From an uncultured Clostridia bacterium (GTDB lineage: Bacteria; Bacillota; Clostridia; Oscillospirales; Acutalibacteraceae): a DNA stretch of 37,201 nucleotides. Position 1 is the stretch's first letter. The number at the start of each line of letters is the position of its first letter. The notes beneath the pieces are model-generated. The model was not told the origin of the DNA. It worked only from the letters and a program-made list of their open reading frames with translations, and made no database searches. Made by a program: the position numbers and the translations under genes. The stretch lies in NCBI GenBank assembly GCA_945863885.1, contig CAMAZY010000026.1, forward strand, positions 1 through 37,201, in the 5' to 3' direction. This document shows positions 33,532 to 37,201 of this stretch, piece by piece.

Positions 33532-34914
33532 ATGAAAAAATCGTCTAAAATTATCATCATTTTATCCGTTGCCATTTTGATTTTTGTCGTACTGATTGCG
33601 GTTTTGTTCAACAGTATGACATTGCCGGGTGTGTCTCTGAGGGTAGAATCAATAGAAATCAATCAGACGGCGGCACCGTCGGTTTCCGTTTATTCCGCTG
33701 AGGGCGGGGTGACATACAGCATTGAAAACCGTATTGAAATCGAAAATAATTTCGATTATTCACAAACGATTGAAAACAGTATTGCCGAACAGCCGACAAG
33801 TGCACCGATCTATTATGTAACCGAATACAGCGGAAAAAAGAGCGCCTATGACGAGACGATGGTTCTGAACGCTTCGTCCGCTTATGTCAAGCCGCTCGGA
33901 CGGACGGTTTATGACAACGGTGTCAGATGGATGTCGATGTCGGGCAGCGGAATAGAATTTGACTGTGAGGGTGTTTCAGCCGACATTCAGCTGATTGCGG
34001 AAAAGGCGTCAAGCACCTCATCAAATCACCGCCCGAGGGTTGCCGTATATGTTAACGGCTATCTTGTTTTTGATCAAAGTCTTGAAAACTATGAAACCCA
34101 TGTGAAAATTGATCTGAATTCATGCGGCGGACGAGCCATTGTCCGTGTCGTGAAGCTTTCCGAATCCATGTATTCTTATTACGGAATCGGCACGATAACC
34201 GTTGTCGGAAAACGTCCGGCTGTCCCGACGGCGCAAAAACAGCTCAAGCTTGAATTTATCGGCGACTCGATCACCTGCGGCTTCGGAATCGATGAAACCG
34301 ACGACAGCAAGAGCTTTTCCACAACAACGGAAAATTTCTCAAAGACCTATGCTTATCTGACGGCGCTTGCCTTTGACGCCGATTACAGCGCAGTTTCCTA
34401 TTCCGGTTACGGTGTATATTCCGGGTACACATCCGGTTCGAGAAACACGTCCGACGTTATTTTTGACCGATACGAAAAGGCAATCGATTATAAAAACTTC
34501 GATTCGCCCTATGCCTCCGAGCTTTGGAATTTCAGCGAATACACGCCGAATCTGGTTGTAATCAACCTCGGAACAAACGACGCTTCATACTGCCGTACGC
34601 AGGAATCGAGAGTCGGTTTTGTTGAGGAGTACAAGCGGCTTCTTTCTATCGTCAGAGAGAAAAATCCGGATGCGTTTATTCTTTGCGTACTCGGTGATAT
34701 GAACAATTCCATGTATCCGTATATTGAACAGGCGGTTAGTGAATTCAGATACGAAACCGGCGAAACAAAGATTGACAACACGACAATTGATTTTAAAATG
34801 GGTGAGACGGATATTGTTATCAGCGGTCACCCGGGGGCGCAGTCAAACCGCTGTGCAGCCGAGTCGCTCGTATCAAAGATACAGCTTCTGATACAGAACG
34901 GTCAGATATATTAA
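33532..34914 (+). CDS. Membrane-anchored SGNH/GDSL esterase, CE2-like
   Basis: A 460-residue protein with an N-terminal hydrophobic anchor (residues 7-29), a beta-rich domain (about 110-235) and an SGNH hydrolase domain. The catalytic serine is S246 in IGDSITCG, the GTND block puts Asn at 349, and GHPGAQSN supplies H433. This order (jelly roll, then SGNH) matches carbohydrate esterase family 2, which deacetylates xylan or other glycans. GGAGG (33521-33525) 6 bp upstream fixes the start; the frame from 33475 has no ribosome site. The TAA stop falls inside the target duplication of a MITE. Confidence 0.85.
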   Translation: MKKSSKIIIILSVAILIFVVLIAVLFNSMTLPGVSLRVESIEINQTAAPSVSVYSAEGGVTYSIENRIEIENNFDYSQTIENSIAEQPTSAPIYYVTEYSGKKSAYDETMVLNASSAYVKPLGRTVYDNGVRWMSMSGSGIEFDCEGVSADIQLIAEKASSTSSNHRPRVAVYVNGYLVFDQSLENYETHVKIDLNSCGGRAIVRVVKLSESMYSYYGIGTITVVGKRPAVPTAQKQLKLEFIGDSITCGFGIDETDDSKSFSTTTENFSKTYAYLTALAFDADYSAVSYSGYGVYSGYTSGSRNTSDVIFDRYEKAIDYKNFDSPYASELWNFSEYTPNLVVINLGTNDASYCRTQESRVGFVEEYKRLLSIVREKNPDAFILCVLGDMNNSMYPYIEQAVSEFRYETGETKIDNTTIDFKMGETDIVISGHPGAQSNRCAAESLVSKIQLLIQNGQIY

Positions 34915-34915
34915 A

Positions 34916-35077
34916 GGCAACCTCTAAAAACGTCCCGACATTCGTCATAATGCCCAACTGATGCCGTCTTTGTCGTTAAAAAACCTTGAAATACATAAAG
35001 TATTCCTGCGGTTTTTTGCCTAAAATCCGACATCATTTGCGCACTATGCCGAACGCCTTGAGTTTTTAGAGGTTGCC
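34916..35077. mobile_element. MITE, copy 2
   Basis: A 162-bp element with perfect 16-bp terminal inverted repeats GGCAACCTCTAAAAAC (34916-34931 and complement at 35062-35077), flanked by TAAA (34912-34915 and 35078-35081). The left TAAA contains the stop codon of the esterase. Its internal block CTTGAAAT ... ATTCCTGCG (34985-35010) is shared with copy 1, and the terminal GG-(N)-AACCTCT core is related. No transposase is encoded; a minus-strand frame across it is only repeat sequence. Confidence 0.9.
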
Positions 35078-35143
35078 TAAACTGTATGCGGCACAAGCCG
35101 ATAAACGAGCGACAGACGAAAAGAAACAATTTGTAAAAAAAGC

Positions 35144-35172
35144 TTGACTTTTCAAGAAAGTTTTGATATACT
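35144..35172 (+). promoter_or_regulatory. Promoter of the tRNA pair
   Basis: TTGACT (35144-35149) and TATACT (35167-35172) are 17 bp apart; the start would be near 35179, 15 bases before the first tRNA. Confidence 0.8.
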
Positions 35173-35193
35173 CCTAAGAGTCGCAAGACCAAC

Positions 35194-35270
35194 GGACCAT
35201 TAGCTCAGTTGGTTAGAGCAACCGGCTCATAACCGGTCGGTCCGGGGTTCGAGTCCCTGATGGTCCACCA
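35194..35270 (+). tRNA. tRNA with CAT anticodon (probably Ile2, else Met)
   Basis: A 77-nt cloverleaf with encoded CCA. Acceptor GGACCAT pairs with ATGGTCC, the anticodon loop is CTCATAA, and GGTTCGAGTCC forms the T loop. The acceptor pairs C4-G69 and C5-G68, which are known determinants for the lysidine synthase TilS, and the similarity to Bacillus tRNA-Ile(CAT) as remembered, favour tRNA-Ile2 that decodes AUA after modification. Elongator tRNA-Met is the alternative. Confidence 0.92.
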
Positions 35271-35277
35271 ATTACAT

Positions 35278-35353
35278 AGGGGTATAGCTCAGCTGGTAGA
35301 GCAGCGGTCTCCAAAACCGCGTGCCGAGGGTTCGAATCCTTCTGCCCCTGCCA
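35278..35353 (+). tRNA. tRNA-Trp (CCA)
   Basis: A 76-nt cloverleaf with encoded CCA. Acceptor AGGGGTA pairs with TGCCCCT, the anticodon stem GCGGT/ACCGC encloses CTCCAAA with anticodon CCA, and the T loop is GGTTCGAATCC. It lies 7 bases after the first tRNA and shares its promoter and terminator. Confidence 0.96.
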
Positions 35354-35357
35354 TATG

Positions 35358-35405
35358 AAAAAAGCCCGTAATCCCTTATAAACACTGGGGTTACGGGCTT
35401 TTTTA
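35358..35405 (+). terminator. Terminator of the tRNA pair
   Basis: AAAAAAGCCCGTAA and TTACGGGCTTTTTT pair (14 bp), extended by CCC/GGG, with a loop of about 13 bases and a T-tract. Confidence 0.92.
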
Positions 35406-35469
35406 TGCTTTGTTTTGCCGTCTGAGCATTTGGACAAATTAGTGCGTTTTTGCGGTATTTTGTTTCATT

Positions 35470-35493
35470 AGGGGTGTCAAAAGGGGTGTCAAA
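35470..35493. repeat. 12-bp tandem repeat next to the integrase fragment
   Basis: AGGGGTGTCAAA occurs twice in perfect tandem (35470-35481 and 35482-35493), ending two bases before the integrase stop codon. Paired short repeats beside an integrase gene are often arm-type binding sites of the recombinase; that role is inferred here. Confidence 0.7.
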
Positions 35494-35495
35494 AT

Positions 35496-35915
35496 TCAGC
35501 CGTAATTTTCGAGGTATTCGTCAAGTTTTGAAATGTTTTTCTTTTTGTAAACTTTGTCAAGATGTGTATATATCGAAAGCGTTGTTTTAACGTCGCTATG
35601 ACCCATCTGCTCTTTTGCGGTCAGCACGTCAATGCCTGATTCATACATGATTGTACAAAATGTGTGGCGCAAGCAATGCGGCGTAAATGGTTCGATTGCC
35701 ATGATGTTGCCTTTAGGATCGAATTTATTCCTTTTGTTTGTCGCTTTGCCATATGTCAGGTTTGAATCATTCATATAGCTTTCCCACAGCCGTTTCCGTG
35801 CTGTTTCGGTCATTCGCTGTCCGTTTGCGCCTGTTACGACAAGTACGCTTGTTTTCGGCTGCTTTTTCAGATAGTCAATCAGCTTGCCGGGGACGGATAC
35901 GACACGCACGCCTGT
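35496..35915 (-). pseudogene. Tyrosine recombinase (phage integrase), C-terminal fragment
   Basis: About 137 residues of the catalytic domain survive: HCLRHTFCT with the Arg-His pair, MGHSDVKTTLSIYTHL with the second His and the nucleophilic Tyr, and a helical tail ending LDEYLENYG. A whole integrase would have about 370-400 residues. The N-terminal DNA-binding domains and the first catalytic Arg are absent; the reading frame runs into terminase sequence on the opposite strand near 35915. Downstream of the tRNA-Trp gene, in the usual place for an integrase at an attachment site. Confidence 0.85.
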
Positions 35916-36342
35916 GTGTTCCGTCAGGTCAGCAATACGCTGAAAGACTCCGTGTACAATCAGATTTTATGGGCAATTTCCGCGCTTTCGCTTGACGGAG
36001 AGTTTACGGCAACAAAATCCCCGCTCGAAATCACCCGTGTCTCTACGGGGCAGAAAATATACTTCAGAGGGGCAGACGATCCGAATAAAATCAAGTCGAT
36101 CAAGCCGCCTTTCGGGTATATCGGCGTTGTATGGTTCGAAGAGCTTGACCAGTTCTGCGGAGAAGAGGCTGTCCGTAAAATCGAGCAGTCGGTCATCCGT
36201 GGCGGCGATAAGGCGTATAAATTCAAGTCCTTTAACCCGCCGAAATCGGCGCAGAACTGGGCGAATAAATATATCAAAATTCCCCGTCAGGACAGGCTTG
36301 GCACTGAAAGCGATTATCGGACGGTTCCGAAAAAATGGCTCG
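35910..36342 (+). pseudogene. Phage terminase large subunit, internal fragment
   Basis: The frame reads VFRQVSNTLKDSVYNQILWA, then SPLEITRVSTGQKIYFRGADD, FGYIGVVWFEELDQF (Walker B-like acidic pair), SFNPPKSAQNWANKYIKIP and finally VPKKWLG, all in the order found in PBSX-type terminase ATPases. The N-terminal Walker A part is missing and the frame switches to minor-capsid sequence after WLG, so the nuclease domain is lost. It cannot be functional. Confidence 0.85.
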
Positions 36343-37201
36343 GTGGACGAAATGCGCAATCTCTCCGGCTCTCTCGGCTTTGCCGTCCGGAACGCCGACG
36401 GAACGGTGCATTTTACGGAAATCGGAAAATTCTATCAGGACACCGTGGGCAATGCAATCAACGGCATTGCAAACGGTGTTTTTGATTATAACACGGCGAT
36501 AAAAAAGGCAGTTTCGGCACTCACGAACAGCGGACTTCGCACGGTCGATTATGCTTCCGGGTGGAGTAACCGGGTTGATGTTGCCGCCAGACGTTCGGTC
36601 ATGACCGGAATCGCACAGCTTACCGGGAAGATCAACGAGCAAAACGCTGAAGAACTCGGAACCGATATGTTCGAAGTGACATGGCACGGCGGTGCCCGTC
36701 CGTCACATCAGGTGTGGCAGGGCAGATGGTACACGAAGAAGCAGCTTGTTTCCATCTGCGGTTTAGGCTCGGTGACGGGACTTTGCGGAGCCAACTGTTA
36801 TCACGATTATTACCCCGTCATTCCGGGCATATCCGAGCCGACATACACGGAGGAACAGCTTCGGGAAATGAACCGCAAAGAGAATATCCCCGTCGAATAC
36901 GGCGGAAAACAGTACACGAAATATGAAGCCTTACAGCGTCAGCGAAGACTCGAAACAAAAATGCGGGCGCAAAGGCAGGGAATACATTTGCTTGAGGTTG
37001 GCGGAGCAGGTGAGGACGACATTGTCGCCGCCCGGTGCCGTTACCGGGTCACAAGCGGAGAATATACCCGTTTTTCAAAGGCTATGGAGCTACCACAGCA
37101 GAGAGAGCGTGTCACCGTTGATGGTCTCGGCAATGTCGGGGTCGGGAAGTGGAAGAAAAAGGTTGATATTTCTGGTGAAAGTGATATAATAAAAAAAGAA
37201 A
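36343..37201 (+). pseudogene. Phage minor capsid protein 2, N-terminally truncated and cut by the window end
   Basis: An uninterrupted frame without its own start runs from the junction to the window edge. It reads VDEMRNLSGSLGFAVRNADG, then LRTVDYASGWSNRVDVAARR, WHGGARPSHQVWQGRWYTKK, VTGLCGANCYHDYYPVIPG and SEPTYTEEQLREMNRKENIP, matching the phage minor capsid protein 2 family in order. The N-terminal part of this protein and the whole portal gene that normally lies between terminase and minor capsid are missing. No stop is reached within the window, so its end is unknown. Confidence 0.8.

Noticed and set aside
34911-35192. 93-codon minus-strand frame
   Set aside because: It runs through MITE copy 2 and the tRNA promoter region; it is repeat-derived.

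Overview
The window looks like a chromosome segment of a Gram-positive anaerobe of the class Clostridia, probably an uncultured gut lineage near the Oscillospiraceae. The evidence is strong AGGAGG-type ribosome sites, TTGACA/TATAAT promoters with 17-18 bp spacers, a class 1B dihydroorotate dehydrogenase (PyrD+PyrK), a one-chain PurL of about 1240 residues, a ZTP riboswitch, a GPH sugar symporter and a papain-type secreted protease. The taxon is inferred from gene content; no marker gene fixes it.

Layout. 1-390: 23-bp tandem repeats, then the promoter and attenuator-like leader of the pyrimidine operon. 391-6493 (+): pyrC-pyrK-pyrD-pyrF, a 490-bp repeat-filled gap, then pyrE-pyrB-pyrI, together all steps from carbamoyl phosphate to UMP. 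6521-6928: a NifX/NafY-like small metal-binding protein. 7010-9167: a duplicated membrane protein divergent from a TetR-type regulator. 9176-9400: an array of seven hairpins between convergent genes. 9391-10721 (-): pth and a stand-alone GlmU-type acetyltransferase. 10834-12513 (+): a sugar symporter whose 5' leader carries a MITE. 12590-17959 (-): accessory genes (leucine-rich-repeat protein, WYL regulator, DUF1653, coiled-coil membrane protein, asnA, GNAT, two small proteins). 18048-18163 (-): a single 5S rRNA gene with its own consensus promoter, divergent from a candidate small RNA. 18497-19393 (+): an EcsC-like protein.

19445-30558 (-): the purine operon purE-purC-purF paralogue-purF-purM-purN-purD-purL, headed by a promoter and a ZTP (pfl) riboswitch with a terminator. 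It covers the de novo path up to CAIR/SAICAR apart from purK; purB and purH are absent. Two PurF-like proteins occur in tandem, and one lacks the N-terminal glutaminase cysteine. 30713-34914: a secreted C1 protease with Ig-like and fibronectin III modules, and a divergent membrane-anchored SGNH/CE2-type esterase. 34916-35077: a second MITE of the same family, whose 4-bp target duplication overlaps the esterase stop codon. 35194-35353: tRNA-Ile2/Met(CAT) and tRNA-Trp. 35470-37201: a decayed prophage in which integrase, terminase and minor capsid fragments are joined directly.

The strongest points for follow-up are the glutaminase-dead PurF paralogue under ZTP-riboswitch control, the two related MITEs sitting exactly at a transcription start and at a stop codon, the 5S/small-RNA divergent pair, the hairpin array, and the scrambled prophage scar. 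I did not find a clearly new multi-gene defence or biosynthetic system.
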